Shown here: positions 11,925-22,822 of the stretch, in pieces
Position numbering within the stretch: the stretch's first letter is position 1
How the letters are laid out: each line of letters opens with the position of its first letter
Source of the DNA: Hippasteria phrygiana
Lineage: Eukaryota; Echinodermata; Asteroidea; Valvatida; Goniasteridae
Direction of reading: 5' to 3'
NCBI GenBank assembly: GCA_037893225.1
Contig: JAZGUH010000544.1
Coordinates: 237,949-301,948 of the forward strand
DNA length: 64,000 nucleotides
Notes under the pieces: model-generated
What the model was told of the DNA's origin: nothing
Database searches by the model: none
What the model saw: only the letters and a program-made list of their open reading frames with translations
Translations under genes and position numbers: made by a program

Positions 11925-12750
11925 AAGGGGTGTGCATCTGAACCGGGTACCTGAGAGTACCCGACCGTTCATGTCAAGAACCAGTTCCAGATATGTGACC
12001 CACTCTGCAAAAATGAGTCGGATGTCGCACATGACACTTTCACGTACGGGGTGGTTTAATGGCCGACTTTTCAATATAACTATAAGAAATTGCACACACA
12101 CACAAAAAAATAAATAATAATGCATTACACTACAGAGTTGTGCCATATATCAAATGGAAGCTTAATTCATGCTCTTTCAGACCAACTTTAAAGCTTAAAC
12201 ATATTTTTTTAACACATCAGACTCATTTTTGTAGAGTGGGTCACATATGGAATCGAGTACCCGTACAACTTTACATTATCGCATAGTAACTTCCCGGAAA
12301 ATATATAAGGAAAAGTTTTGAATGTTATTTGTCTGGAATTTTCAAAATTAAAACCCGACTACAGCACAGATTTCACATTTATGACGCTCACGAAAGTTGA
12401 CAATAAAGGAAATTTACCGGTCATAGTTTTTGTAGTCTGGGTATGGATAAGAGCCTCGACGAGACAAAATAAATACAACTGTGTAAAATTTCCGGACAAC
12501 CGCCTTTTGTGATATGCCGGCGCATACATGTATGCCAGCACACACAAATGCGGAGAAGTGATCATGTTTGTTGGACAGGCATGAGATGGTTCAGACTTTT
12601 GTCTGAAATCAGACTTTTTAAATCTCGAAGAAAGACATTATTACATCAGTCCGGGATTGGAAGTTTTGGGTTGGGTTTCTTTAACGGGTACTTATATTTG
12701 TTGTTAATCGGGTACCCGGTTCTTTTACTACCCATAAATGCACACCCCTA
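11925..12750. mobile_element. hAT-like MITE with nested insertion
   Basis: Ends AAGGGGTGTGCAT and ATGCACACCCCTA, flanked by a perfect 8-bp duplication GTCTTCAA (11917-11924 and 12751-12758). Repeated GGGTACCCG motifs lie just inside the ends. The element at 11995-12244 is inserted within it. The sister copy 37639-38247 lacks that insertion. Confidence 0.88.
11995..12244. mobile_element. GTGACCC-ended MITE, nested
   Basis: 250 bp with inverted ends GTGACCCACTCTGCAAAAAT and GTAGAGTGGGTCAC, flanked by ATAT on both sides. Longer relatives are at 27470 and 48401. Confidence 0.82.
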
Positions 12751-13382
12751 GTCTTCAATATTCCCCGTAAAACTACAAATGAAATGCACAGTTGTGATGA
12801 AAGATAAACCACAGTTAGCACAAATCCAAGCCGCCTCACGAATAAGGAATTGGGTTTACAGCTTAATTAACGTTGGATCCTCAGATTTATGAGATACATA
12901 TGCTGTCGTTATTGGAAACATAGACAGGAGAATGTATTGCAGGAAAAGTGACTGCATCAAGGTACTGCACATTTCACCTGGATATCAGGCTCAGGATCCT
13001 TGAGAAATATTGACAGTTAAAGTGAGTCACACCTGGTAATACACTCTCCCCAGGGATGGTTTACCCGGAGTCTCTCAGATTGTGTATCAGTGGTCTAAGA
13101 CCGTGACCTATGGAACTGAAAGATTGCTTAGATTCCACCTAGTCTTGGTTCCAAGACGTCCTTAGCGGTGCGACGTATAGCGCGCACGGCCGGCCGACAG
13201 CGCCCTCTTGCTACACACACACGCCACGGCCAAATCGCTAAGACCGTCTTGGTTATTTCGCAAGTTCTGCTCGCAAAATCGCGAGCAGAACTGTGTGGCA
13301 TTTGCATGCGCGTGTGACGTAGCTGCATTATTGCATGTAAATCGCAAACACTCACTAGTCTAGTTTCTGTACTCACGTCGGG

Positions 13383-14110
13383 TGTACGTGTCCGTACGTT
13401 ACCCCTAGAACTATATGGGGCTCCTACCAGTACCAGAGCCCAATAGAAAGAAGCCCAATTTTCCCATAGGCTACTTCAGCAAGAATAAGAACACAATTTT
13501 CAGGCACTGTGTTTACACTGTGCACACAAAAACCGCTGAAAAGTTTACCTCAAAAATCTGTCTGTTGCTTACTTTCATCCTCAACTTGTGTGCACAAAGC
13601 AAAAGATTGGTCGAATCTGTCCCAATTTCAGAAAAAAAGTGAAAAAATCTCTAAGTTCGAGACTGAAGCAATATGAATTTACAAGAAGCAACAAGACCCA
13701 GTACAAAGGTCAGGCATGAGCCAATCACTTCACAAGGTTGTTAAAGCTGTTGATTATTCATGATTAATCTCAATAGCCCTGTGAAGTGATTGGCTTATGT
13801 CTGACCTTTGTACTGGGTCATATTGCTTCCTGAGATTCAAAATGCTTGTTTGGAACAGGTATTTTTATAATTTTTTCTCTAAAACTGGGACAGATTCGAC
13901 CGATCCTTTGTTTGGTGCACACAAGGTGAGGATGTAAAGTAAGCAACAGACAGATTTTTGGGGTAAACTTTGCAGCAGTTTTTGTGTGCACAGTGTAAAC
14001 ACAGTGCATGAAAATTGTGTTCTATATTCTTGCTGTAGTAGCCTATGAAAATTGGGCTTCTTTCTATGGGGCTCTGGTACATGGGGTATCTGTACGTGTG
14101 TACGTGCAGG
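13383..14110. repeat. Large foldback, arms about 340 bp
   Basis: 13383-13735 and 13750-14110 are diverged reverse complements. Examples are CAATAGAAAGAAGCCCAATT near 13440 against AATTGGGCTTCTTTCTATGG near 14050, and GACCCAGTACAAAGGTCAG near 13695 against its complement near 13803. The open frames on each arm are mirror images of one repeat, not genes. Confidence 0.85.
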
Positions 14111-14111
14111 G

Positions 14112-15125
14112 GGCTCGGACAACTCGACCGTTGGCCGACTCGACTCGAGACAACTCGACCGTTCAGACAACTCGACCGTTCAGACAACTCGACCGTTTTT
14201 TTCTCAAATGGGAAGACAAGTCGTCCGTTGAGACAAGTCGTCCGTTGAGACAAGTCGTCCGTTGAGACAAGTCGACTCGTAGATAGGGGAATTGGTTGTG
14301 GAAGGAACGGCACGGGGTGACTGGGTAGATGGGCCCGACAGCGCTGTCATTTTGTACGGGGCTGGGGTACACAGGGGGCCGGGAACACAGGCATGACAGG
14401 GGGCCGGGTAACGTGAATTGTCGTGCCGGTCTATATTTTGTGGGACGGGGCTGGGATACTTCTAGAAACTAGAAGGCTCCCACACGGAGCTGCCTTCTAG
14501 TTTCTAGAAGTAGGGGTGGGATAGGCCTTGGATATACATGAATATGCGGGGCCGGGAAGGTTTTTTTTTTTTGCGGGGTGACTGGGTTGATGGGCCGGAC
14601 AGCGCTGTTGTTTAGGACGGGGCTGGGGTACACAGTACAGGGGGCGCCCCGGGACGGGCTGCCCGCCCGCGGCCGTGCACCGTGCATGCCGCGTCGCTCT
14701 CGCGGGCCTTGCACGCGCTGGGTCCCGGTGTCGCACTCGTGCATGCCGTGTCACCGTACACCTGACCGGGTCCCCGCGCACGGTACACATTCTGAACCAT
14801 TCTGGGCCACGCGCACACGCAAATACCCAAACATTGACGGGCAACCTGTGTTGAAAATACCACGCGCTCCGCTAGCTACATTGTGTACAATGCATCGCAC
14901 GGTCGAGTTGTCTCCATGTCAAAGTCGACTTGTCTCAACGGTCGAGTTTTCTGAACGGTCGAGTTTTCTGAACGGTCGAGTTTTCTGAACGGTCGAGTTT
15001 TCTGAACGGTCGAGTTTTCTGAACGGTCGAGTTTTCTGAACGGTCGAGTTTTCTGAACGGTCGAGTTGTCTGAACGGTCGAGTTGTCTCGAGTCGAGTCG
15101 GCCAACAGTTGAGTTGTCCGACATC
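14112..15125. repeat. Inverted 17-bp arrays around a GC-rich core
   Basis: The left flank (14112-14275) has AACTCGACCGTTCAGAC-type units and then AGACAAGTCGTCCGTTG units. The right flank (14905-15125) has about nine CTGAACGGTCGAGTTTT units in the opposite sense. The GC-rich middle contains a duplicated GACAGCGCTGT segment near 14337 and 14597. Confidence 0.8.
14458..14511. repeat. Perfect 20-bp hairpin
   Basis: ACTTCTAGAAACTAGAAGGC at 14458-14477 is the exact reverse complement of 14492-14511, with a 14-base loop. Confidence 0.92.
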
Positions 15126-15211
15126 CACGTGCAGCCTTCATTCCTGGTGCCGGTGCAGCTCAGTACTAAGCCATTCGTAGTTTTTTGGAAAAAATGTCTA
15201 AAAAGTGATGG

Positions 15212-15594
15212 ATTTTACAGCAAAAACTGGGCTTTGGAAAGCTAAAAAGTCATCAGATAAGTGTCATTCATCAATTTGTACGTGGCCATGATTTGTTTGT
15301 TAATTTACCAACGGGATTTGGTAAGAGTGTAATTTTTCAAGCTGCTCCATTTCCTGAACCATAGCTATGCTTGAACGAAACGAAGTAACCGAATGCAAAC
15401 AGGAGAAAGCGCTGGTTATTGTCGTCGTGCCATTGAAAGCCCTGGTCGTTGATCAGTTACATCGTGCTGAACATCTGGGACTGATGTCGGCAGAGATAAC
15501 ATCTGATATTCCAGATCACATTTTGGAACAATCTGAAGATTTCTCAATCCTGTTTGCCAGAATCACTCTGCTCAGAACGTTATTAACTGACTAG
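15212..15594 (+). pseudogene. RecQ-like SF2 helicase fragment, broken
   Basis: Two adjacent frames resemble the N-terminal helicase lobe of RecQ-type enzymes, ATP-driven 3'-5' DNA unwinding proteins. The first frame (15212-15364) reads LKSHQISVIHQFVRGHDLFV then NLPTGFGKS, a Q-motif-like segment followed by Walker A at 15305-15328, and ends at a TAG at 15362. The second frame (15367-15594) carries IVVVPLKALVVDQ, motif Ia, at about 15421-15456 and ends at TAG 15592. The frames differ by a shift, an in-frame TGA lies at 15206 just upstream, and no DEAH box or second lobe follows. Non-functional as it stands. It lies inside the mobile element at 13139, not in Trio. Confidence 0.75.
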
Positions 15595-15857
15595 TAAGTT
15601 ATTACTAAAACATGAGTTTCCTTCAGTGCGCAAGCGCGATTATTCGTTTGACCCGCCTGTTAAATTATGCATAAGCAGGTCGCGCGCGCTCCCATGCGAA
15701 ATAGCCAAGATGTTCTTAGCGATTTGGCCTTGGCGTGTCAGTAAGTGTGTTGCTAGAGAGCGCTGTCAGCCGGCAGTTGCGCGCTATACGTCGCACCGCT
15801 AAGGACGTCTTGAAACGAAGACTAGATTGCACCCGGAGGTCTGGAAGATCTGATTAA

Positions 15858-16625
15858 GCCGTGTTCCCATTGGACTTTTTTGGTCAATCCACTTTTCTAC
15901 ATAATGGCAAAATTAAGTCCAGTGGGCATGGTGGGGGCATGCGGTAAACTAAAGTCCCTGTCTACTTACCACGACTGTGATGTAAAACTAACAGGCCTAC
16001 AGGGGGCATGGTAGACTTCCATCCAGCCGCGGTATTTTAACAGGAACACTGATTACTGTATAGATTAGTGGGAATACACCAGCTACAGACAGCAAACTTA
16101 AAGGTAGTGTACACGATTGGTAATCCTCCAAATTTGTTTTTACTGAATTATTCCGAAATACCTTGCTAGACTGTAAGTTAATAGTAGTCTCAAATGATGG
16201 CACCAGGTGTGCTGTCGTTGTCAAGAAAAGTGGAAATTTATATCGTTTTCCAACGATTGCCGGCCGGCAATCGTTGGGAAAACTGCCCTCTATAACAAAT
16301 GTAGCCTTTAGTCAAGGCACGCATGGTTACCCGGACGAGTGGCGCGCCCCGGACATGCTGGCATATCCGGGGCACGTCACGCATCCAGGTAGCCACGCGC
16401 GCCTTGACTAAAGGCTATCATCCACCCGACGGTTGAAAACGAATGCCGTTTTTGTCTCGTTTTGTTTTCGCCATCCAACAACGCAAAACATTGAACTGGT
16501 CAGTGGAACGATATTTCCTATAAAATACTATCCCCCAAATCTGCCCATTTCTGAAAATTGCAACAGTGACCAATCATGTACACTACCTTTAACAATAAAA
16601 CAAAAGTCCAAATGGGAACAGCCGT
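15858..16625. mobile_element. Foldback MITE with nested element
   Basis: Ends GCCGTGTTCCCATTGGAC and GTCCAAATGGGAACAGCCG are inverted. The element at 16099-16592 sits inside it. A relative without it is at 60369-60588. Confidence 0.6.
16099..16592. mobile_element. GTACAC-ended MITE, best copy
   Basis: 494 bp with inverted ends TTAAAGGTAGTGTACACGAT and ATCATGTACACTACCTTTAA. Reference copy for the relatives at 1845, 2308, 11143, 19050 and 54416. An inner inverted pair around TAGTCAAGGC spans 16317-16415. Confidence 0.82.
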
Positions 16626-17170
16626 ATTAAAGATTACGCAAACTTACCACGAGGGGAACATGGCTTTAGGAAAATGACCCCCTGGTTCCTCAGTTTATTT
16701 GTATCAGAAGCTAAGGCTGTATCTGAAATGGTTGTTTTGATCCGTGACTACAGATTCACCTTAGCACCAAAATAATCAATTCATACATGGCCTTATTCCA
16801 AATTGCTCTCTTCACGTTAACCTTATGGCAGGGATGTAGATTTCACCAGCCATTTACTCCATCTTCTGCAATATAGCCAGTTAGCCACGATGTCGACTCG
16901 TTGGTGTCATACTTTGGCATATTTCTGCAGTTGTCAGCTTTCTCCCACTTGTTTTGCCCACAGAGAAAGGGCACGTCCTTTCTCTGTTTTTGCCATAGCA
17001 ACATGAATCCTTGAGGAATCCTTGGTTTCTGTAACGGAAAACAAAGAATAATCAAATGGGGCAACTTAATCATGAAACAGGGAGTTTACATTTGTGTTTT
17101 CTTTTATGGTTTCTTGTAATATTCTTATATTTGTCAGAAAATGAGAATTTTTGGGTCGGGGATGATGTAA

Positions 17171-17427
17171 ATTAGAACAGAGATGTTTTCTCTTTTGCCC
17201 TGTTCCCGAGAGCCTGTGTGAACAATTTGAATTGGCCAGCCGACCCTGACAAGCTCGGTGGTCGAGTGGTTAAGATGTCTGCACTAGTAAGCAGAGAGTC
17301 GTGGGTTCGAATCCCACCCGAGTAAGCCTGTGAATTTTGTCACACAGGCTTTCGGAAAGCACCGAGTATACAGTGCTTTATACATTATGTCGGGACAGGG
17401 CAAAAGAGAAAACATCTGTGTTCTAAT
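17171..17427. mobile_element. Foldback carrying a tRNA-like core
   Basis: Outer inverted ends ATTAGAACAGAGATGTTTTC and the complement of AAAACATCTGTGTTCTAAT. The tRNA-like core at 17253-17324 has an acceptor-like pairing GCTCGG/CCGAGT, an A box TGGTCGAGTGGTTAAG and an intact T arm (GTGGG, TTCGAAT, CCCAC). It is not a canonical tRNA gene because the anticodon arm has an irregular loop. Same architecture as 5968-6324. Confidence 0.7.
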
Positions 17428-17602
17428 TCTTATATTTGTTGTTCAAAACCCTAACCATGAAAATTCAACAATTTGTAACCTTTTGTCATTTCTGTTGGAC
17501 TTTGTTAAACTTTGCAGCAAACAAAAAAGACCTTGTGTTCTACGTTTCGGATTAGGCAGGCTTGACACTTTCCATGTCAAATAATAATATCAAATAAACC
17601 AG

Positions 17603-17605
<3 letters not shown>

Positions 17606-17646
<41 letters not shown>
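17606..17646. repeat. (AAT)n microsatellite
   Basis: Uninterrupted ATA/AAT trinucleotide run of about 40 bp. Confidence 0.95.
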
Positions 17647-17649
<3 letters not shown>

Positions 17650-17807
17650 TAGTAATGGATTCAATAAGGTGCTTAGAAAAAAACCTAAAGAGGTTTAGGG
17701 TTAATTAAAGGATTTGTCAGTGTTTTGTTCTCAATGAATACATACATTTTGAAAAAAAAGACAAAATGCCTTTAAAATACATGCAGTAAATACATCACCA
17801 AATAATG

Positions 17808-18528
17808 CAGGCTTTCAAGTATCCCTACTTTTCCTACTTTCCCTACTTTTGTGTTGACTTGCTAATACTTTTCCTACTTTTTCTTGAAATTCCTATTTTT
17901 TCCTACTTTTTGGTCCCACGACTCCGAAAAATGAAATCTCATTTAATATTTTCCATAACATTGTCACACACTGTAATATGAAAATCCCACAATGAAGGGC
18001 TTGGGTGCAGGAGTACTGCAACTTTACTTCCAAGAGCTTAGTGGAGGATGGAGCACAAGTGAAATGAGGCTTGTGATGCTGCGGACATGGGTGAGTATCA
18101 ACGAAAACTACTCCTGAAAGCCCTCAAAAAGTCTCACTTTCAGGGATGTACAAATGTAATCGAGTCCATCACAAGTCCACTGCAAGTCCACTGCAAGTTC
18201 ACTGCAAGTCCCTGCAAGTCCCTGCAAGTCCCTGCAAGTCCCTGCAAGTCCCTGCAAGAAAGCATTACAGTCCTAATTCCAATCACAAGCTATTCCCCAT
18301 TCCGTTGTCATTGTTCATCCAGTTACTTGTGACTGGCTTTATGAAAGGACTTGACTGGACTTGCCAAAGGACTTGTGAAAGGACTTGCAGGGACTCGACT
18401 ACAGCTCTGCCAACTTTACACTTGATTTTGTCCTCCAAAGTCCTACCTTTGTCCTGTTTTTTAATTTATATTTTGATCCTACATGTACTATTCTCCTACT
18501 TTTTCACCTGAGTATGCTTGAAAGCCTG
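17808..18528. mobile_element. CAGGCTTTC-ended element
   Basis: Inverted ends CAGGCTTTCAAG and CTTGAAAGCCTG with aataatg on both sides. The interior is rich in TCCTACTTTT motifs. The hAT-like copy 18141-18419 is nested in it. Sister copies are at 32651 and 56636. Confidence 0.8.
18141..18419 (+). mobile_element. hAT-like MITE with CAAGTCCCTG array, nested
   Basis: Ends CAGGGATGTAC and CTACAGCTCTG; flanks agree at 6 of 8 bases (ctcacttt, ccaacttt). A 10-bp unit is repeated about seven to eight times at 18178-18256. Confidence 0.78.
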
Positions 18529-18802
18529 AATAATGTCATCTGCTGATTGATTACATTTTATGGTACATGTAGCACTCCAGTACACCTACAAGTACAGCAT
18601 TTATCAAAGCTGTCTTGGCCTTTATACATACTCATGGCTCCCGACAGTTTGTAACTTTTTCATCAGCACTGTTTTTTTTGTTTCTGTTATTTCAATCGCA
18701 TAATAAATTTCTGTTGTGCCATTTCAAATGTCCTTGTGTTTTGTTCCCTATTACTAGGGCACATACAGTATGCACACACATCATCGCAAATGTATATCTT
18801 AA

Positions 18803-18962
18803 CCCCTTGAGTGTCTTAACCCCATGCCGGCTTGTGCAGCCAAGCATAACCTACACACTACCCCAATAATGGATTGAAAATGCAGAGATTGGCCTGTATA
18901 GATGTCAACCAGCCAGGTGGCAATTTTCAATCCCCAGATATGTGTCAACCCAGCGCAAGGGG
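18803..18962 (+). mobile_element. TTAA MITE, second subfamily
   Basis: Flanked by TTAA at 18799-18802 and 18963-18966. The outer CCCCTTG/CAAGGGG ends are as in the first subfamily, but the right part has the CCAGGTGGCAATTTTCAATC motif shared with 22823 and 49683. Confidence 0.78.
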
Positions 18963-19049
18963 TTAACTGTCACAGAGCAAATGTTTTGTCTGCAGTTGTG
19001 CCAAAATTAGTTTTGTATTAAATTCCTTCTGATCTCAATATTCCAATTA

Positions 19050-19275
19050 AAGGTAGTATACACCAATTGATTTTGCTGTAATTTTCAGAAATAAATGGAT
19101 TTGGTGGTTAGTATTTTATAGTGTGCTGTAGCAAATACTGTAACACTGACCTGTTTAAAGTTTTCTGTGCATAGATGCTGGGAAAATAAAGAATTCTTTT
19201 GTTCTAGTAGCCTCCCTGACCCTACTTCAGACACAATGGAGCACTTTATAGAGTCAGGGAATTATCAGGTCTTGT
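19050..19275. mobile_element. GTACAC-ended MITE, inverted partial copy
   Basis: Starts AAAGGTAGTATACACCAATT and then runs as the reverse complement of the right half of 11143-11570 (for example the GATGCTGGGAAAA and GAGTCAGGGAATTATCA segments). Confidence 0.6.
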
Positions 19276-21563
19276 CCTTCCTTGTGTTGGTGAGTGTGTA
19301 AATTGTGTGCATGTTTGTCATGTTATTACATTTTTCTTTTTAAAAATCAGTCTTTAGTTAAAAAGGGTAATTCAACTTGGCAGGGCATTTGTGTTTGTCA
19401 ACACACCATTCTTGTTTGATGTTTGCAAATGTAAACTACCATTAATCCCACTGAGTATCTCCTCTGTGGAATACAATGGCCTCAGCTGGTACTGTGGCCC
19501 CTAAACATGCCATACATCAACTGAACAATGTGGTCAACAAAACCCTTCAGAAGTTCCAAGGTTTTCTGGGTCTTTTTTTTTTCAGTGTGTTTGCAGGCAA
19601 GGGCAGGCGATGGTACATATTACCTACACTGTGGGCAGTACAAAAATGTTATCATTGACCATTATCCCTTCAAATGTTACCCAGCATTACTGTGAAGATA
19701 AAGCCATATTCGTATTTGACTTTATGTTATAAAGCTATAAGGAGGAGGAGCATTTGTTTATACTGTTCTTTGCACTTTTCTTTCTAGACTGCATCTGGTT
19801 TCAGATTAAATTGTCAATAGCAGGATGCACACATGAGTTTCTGAAAAAGAGCAAGCAATGGTGAAGTTGCAAATGACCTTCCACCAGCTGGAATTATAAT
19901 TACTACAATGGAATGTTAGTCATCACTCTTGGTAAATTTAAAGACCTACTATAACCAAAGTTTAATTCTCTAAAAAAGATTAGTATCTGGATTATGAATT
20001 ACAAGAAACCAAATTCGTGCTAAAAATTGTCATTTTCTATCCATCATTATTAGTTAACGGACGAGAGAAAGATGCTGATTAAATATTCAAATTTCACGCT
20101 TACTCCAAGTTCTCCCTCTCCCTCTGTATGAACATGAGCACTTTTTAGATTTGATCACTAGCTCTACAGAACCCCTGTTGAGTTCATTAATTGGAAAAGA
20201 GCTAGCTCAAAAGCTGCCCTCCGTCCGAACATACCCTGCTTTACAAAACAAAAGTTGGAATGAGTCTTATGACTGTCATTGCAACAGTTAAAGATTGACC
20301 GATCCCTCGTGTAGTTCAATCCAACAACAAGTCTCGTGTGAGTTGTGATACATTTAACATTCCTACGACTGGCCTTTGAATTTGAAGAGAGGATCTTTAT
20401 AATTCAGACTAACATTTAATATTTTTTTTGGCTTTTTGTATAGCTTTACAATGTATAGGTATCATTCAAAGAAATTTAAATTTAAATGTGAATCGGGAAA
20501 TATGGTCAGAGAAACTTGGAAACTCCAATAGTGGTCCTGTGGTGAATCGGAAACGAAGACTAAATTATTAGTGACTGACAGTTGTGATAATCAAATTACA
20601 GCATGACACAATCCTTGAGGTCCGCTGCTTTTGTAAAGAAAAATCAACCACCCAGTCAATCTCTCCAGGGCAAAAACATACATCTGCTGGGTCTATATAA
20701 CACTGAGCGCTCAAGCACACAGATGACCTTGGTCCACAAAAGGCCCTCTAAGTTGTCCACTTCTGTAAAGAATAGGAAGAGGTAACAGACCAAATGAATG
20801 GTCATTTTGCAGCACCCCCTCAGGTAGGATGATGTCAATTTGTGCAGTGGCGTCACTGTTTGCGCTCCTGGCTATAAGAGATTCTCTCATTTTGGGGCAG
20901 ACATTGTGTCTCGGGCTAGTGCTTTACCATACCTGATTGACTGACTAGACCATTATAGTGAGATTTGTCAGATGCCATGTGCTGGAAATGAAGGAGCTCT
21001 GTCTGGAATACACATATGATGTCATTGCTGAACCATGATTGATTACAGGATGATTCTTAATCTACTTGTAAGTTTTCCCATGGGCAGTCATTTTCTTGGA
21101 GGTTTCTCTAGAATGTTTACCTGCCTCTATCCTGCCAATCTAGCTACATGTAAGCCTTACATACTCAAGTGTGTAGTATTGAAAGACACTGGACTGAATA
21201 TGACTCCTAACAAAGGCTTTGTGTGGAAATTCTGAAGGGTAATTTAACAGATTTAGCTTCACATTTGATATGTTCATGCGCTGCAGCAATTTGTGTCTAG
21301 CTCTTGTGTAAGGATCCAGTACAAGGTGGGTCACAACTAGGCACCTGATGATTTGGCACTACCTTTTAATGTGCTCTTTCATTTACTCCTACTATAAGTA
21401 AGAAGTCATTATAAATGCCTTTTGCACGAAATGTATTTGTTGGTTCTGGTTTAAAGTCGGAATGCTTGGATAGCGTTGCACTGCAACATGGCCTGTTCAA
21501 ATCCGGAACATGCGCTGTTCCCACCAGGAACAGCGTAGGAGCACCGGCTGATCCAGCATGGGA

Positions 21564-21646
21564 TCAAACGTGGCGGGCAAACGTGGCGGGCAAACGTGGC
21601 GGGCAAACGTGGCGGGCAAACGTGGCGGGCAAACGTGTGGGCAAAC
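21564..21646. repeat. 13-bp minisatellite
   Basis: About six units of ACGTGGCGGGCAA in tandem. Open frames through it on both strands are repeat artefacts. Confidence 0.9.
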
Positions 21647-21961
21647 ATGTTCCATTCCCAACTGTGTGTTCCCAAAAGAAGCCTTCTAATTTGAACAGGA
21701 ATGTTCAACTTTTGAGAGGCTCGCTAAGTATGCATGAGTAATTTGTCTCAGCCTTTGCTAAAAAATGGGCTATATCTACCTGTCACTGGTCTTTATTTAA
21801 TGCTTATTCCTTGTCTCCTAATTGGCCTTATTCACTTGATATCGTTGTTAAGTTGTGTTCCTTGGAAACCATCCAGTCGATCACCATGTTGCGCATACAC
21901 GCATTCCAAACACAGGTACGAACTTGACTCTGTAATACAAGACTCCTTCCTTGAAGGAGGA

Positions 21962-22073
21962 GTTCATCTGTGACTTGTGACTGCTGTTTCTTCTCTGTTG
22001 CACTCGGCAAGTACACTGTACTTCGAGACAATGTGTTTATAAGGCATCCTGGCTTTGATAAATGTCATGAATT
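21962..22073. repeat. Dispersed 110-bp repeat, copy 1
   Basis: Shares GTTGCACTCGGCA, GCTTTGATA and GTCATGAAT in the same order and spacing with 49979-50087. Lies 50 bp before exon b. Confidence 0.55.
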
Positions 22074-22123
22074 AATAAAATAAGATTTCTGATTTCTTGT
22101 TGATTTGTTGCTTTTGTCGACAG

Positions 22124-22293
22124 TTAACAGCGTGGTACAAAGAACTTCAGGAGAGCTTGAGAAGCGAGCAAACGTCGGAGGCAGCTGAGGGTGCCGAGGA
22201 AGACCTGGCCAAGTTTGAACACCAGCGGGACATCACTATCGACGCCTCCGTCAACACCATCAGCGAGGGTCAGAATCTTGTCGATCACCTAAG
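22124..22293 (+). CDS. Trio: Trio exon b: spectrin repeat
   Basis: 170 nt. It starts in phase 0 with LTAWYKELQESL, matching vertebrate LWTWLEELQKEL, and ends in EGQNLVDHLR with the Arg codon split (two bases here, one in the next exon). Acceptor is ttgtcgacag, donor gtcagt. Encodes the continuation of the spectrin-repeat rod. The acidic stretch EAAEGAEED lies where the vertebrate proteins have a loop between helices. Confidence 0.93.
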
Positions 22294-22822
22294 GTCAGTA
22301 CTTTGCCTCAGCTTTTTTGTCATGTAAAAGAAAACTTACAGAACTGCGTAACTCCACCTGTGCCGCATTTCAGTGAGTAAGTTGCGCAACATTTACGACT
22401 TGATTGAAATTGATTTCGTAAAAGGTACGCAGTGCGTCAGTGTTTGACTTGCACAATAGATTATTCCGTAACTTACGCAGTCGTTTTTAGGTGGCGTAAG
22501 TTGGTCCACGCAAACCACGAAGGGGTGACTTTACTAGCTGAGCATGATTAATGTAGAGCCATTTGTTGCTCAAAGTTACTTTGAGATTCTCCAGATTATT
22601 TCTGAGTGCAATGAAATGAGCGTTGGCTGCAGGTTAACCTGTGCGAAAATTCTGAGAGTTGCTACCCATTCTCTGGAGCTAAAAAGACATGGAAAGTTTC
22701 AAAATGTTGCTGCCATAGCTATTTTACAGTTCTGTGAATTACTTATACACAATACTCAAAATAGTTATAAAAGCTGCGATGCATCCTCGTCCACGATGTC
22801 TAAACAAATTAATAGATCTTAA

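Larger units (their letters stand above)
13139..15825. mobile_element. 2.7 kb element with helicase fragment
   Basis: Bounded by about 120-bp inverted terminal units beginning CTAGTCTTGGTTCCAAGACG (left) and ending AACGAAGACTAG (right). Flanks GATTCCAC and GATTGCAC agree at 7 of 8 bases. Inside, in order, are a hairpin-like core near 13270, a large foldback (13383-14110), inverted 17-bp arrays around a GC-rich stretch (14112-15125) and a broken RecQ-like helicase (15212-15594). About 240 bp at each end recurs at 43045-45508. No transposase is recognised, so the mobilising enzyme is unknown. Confidence 0.6.
10706..22123. other. Intron, 11.4 kb, repeat-rich
   Basis: Largest complete intron of the window. 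It holds a snapback at 10832, a hAT-like MITE with a nested insertion at 11925, and the 2.7 kb helicase-bearing element at 13139-15825. It also holds a foldback at 15858 with a nested GTACAC-ended element, a tRNA-core foldback at 17171, an (AAT)n microsatellite, a CAGGCTTTC-ended element at 17808 with a nested hAT-like insertion, a TTAA MITE at 18803 and a 13-bp minisatellite near 21564. From about 19450 to 21400 I see only AT-rich DNA without recognisable genes. Confidence 0.8.

Noticed and set aside
13415..14313. Cys-rich frames around 13415-13642 (plus) and 13818-14313 (minus)
   Set aside because: Mirror images on the two arms of one foldback, each broken; no recognisable family.
14497..14988. 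Overlapping Arg/Pro-rich frames on both strands
   Set aside because: GC-rich stop-poor DNA between the inverted arrays; both strands are equally open and no domain is visible.
18087..18511. Frames with SPLQVHCKSL or ASPCKSLQVP repeats (also 25969-26274)
   Set aside because: Translations of the CAAGTCCCTG array inside hAT-like elements.
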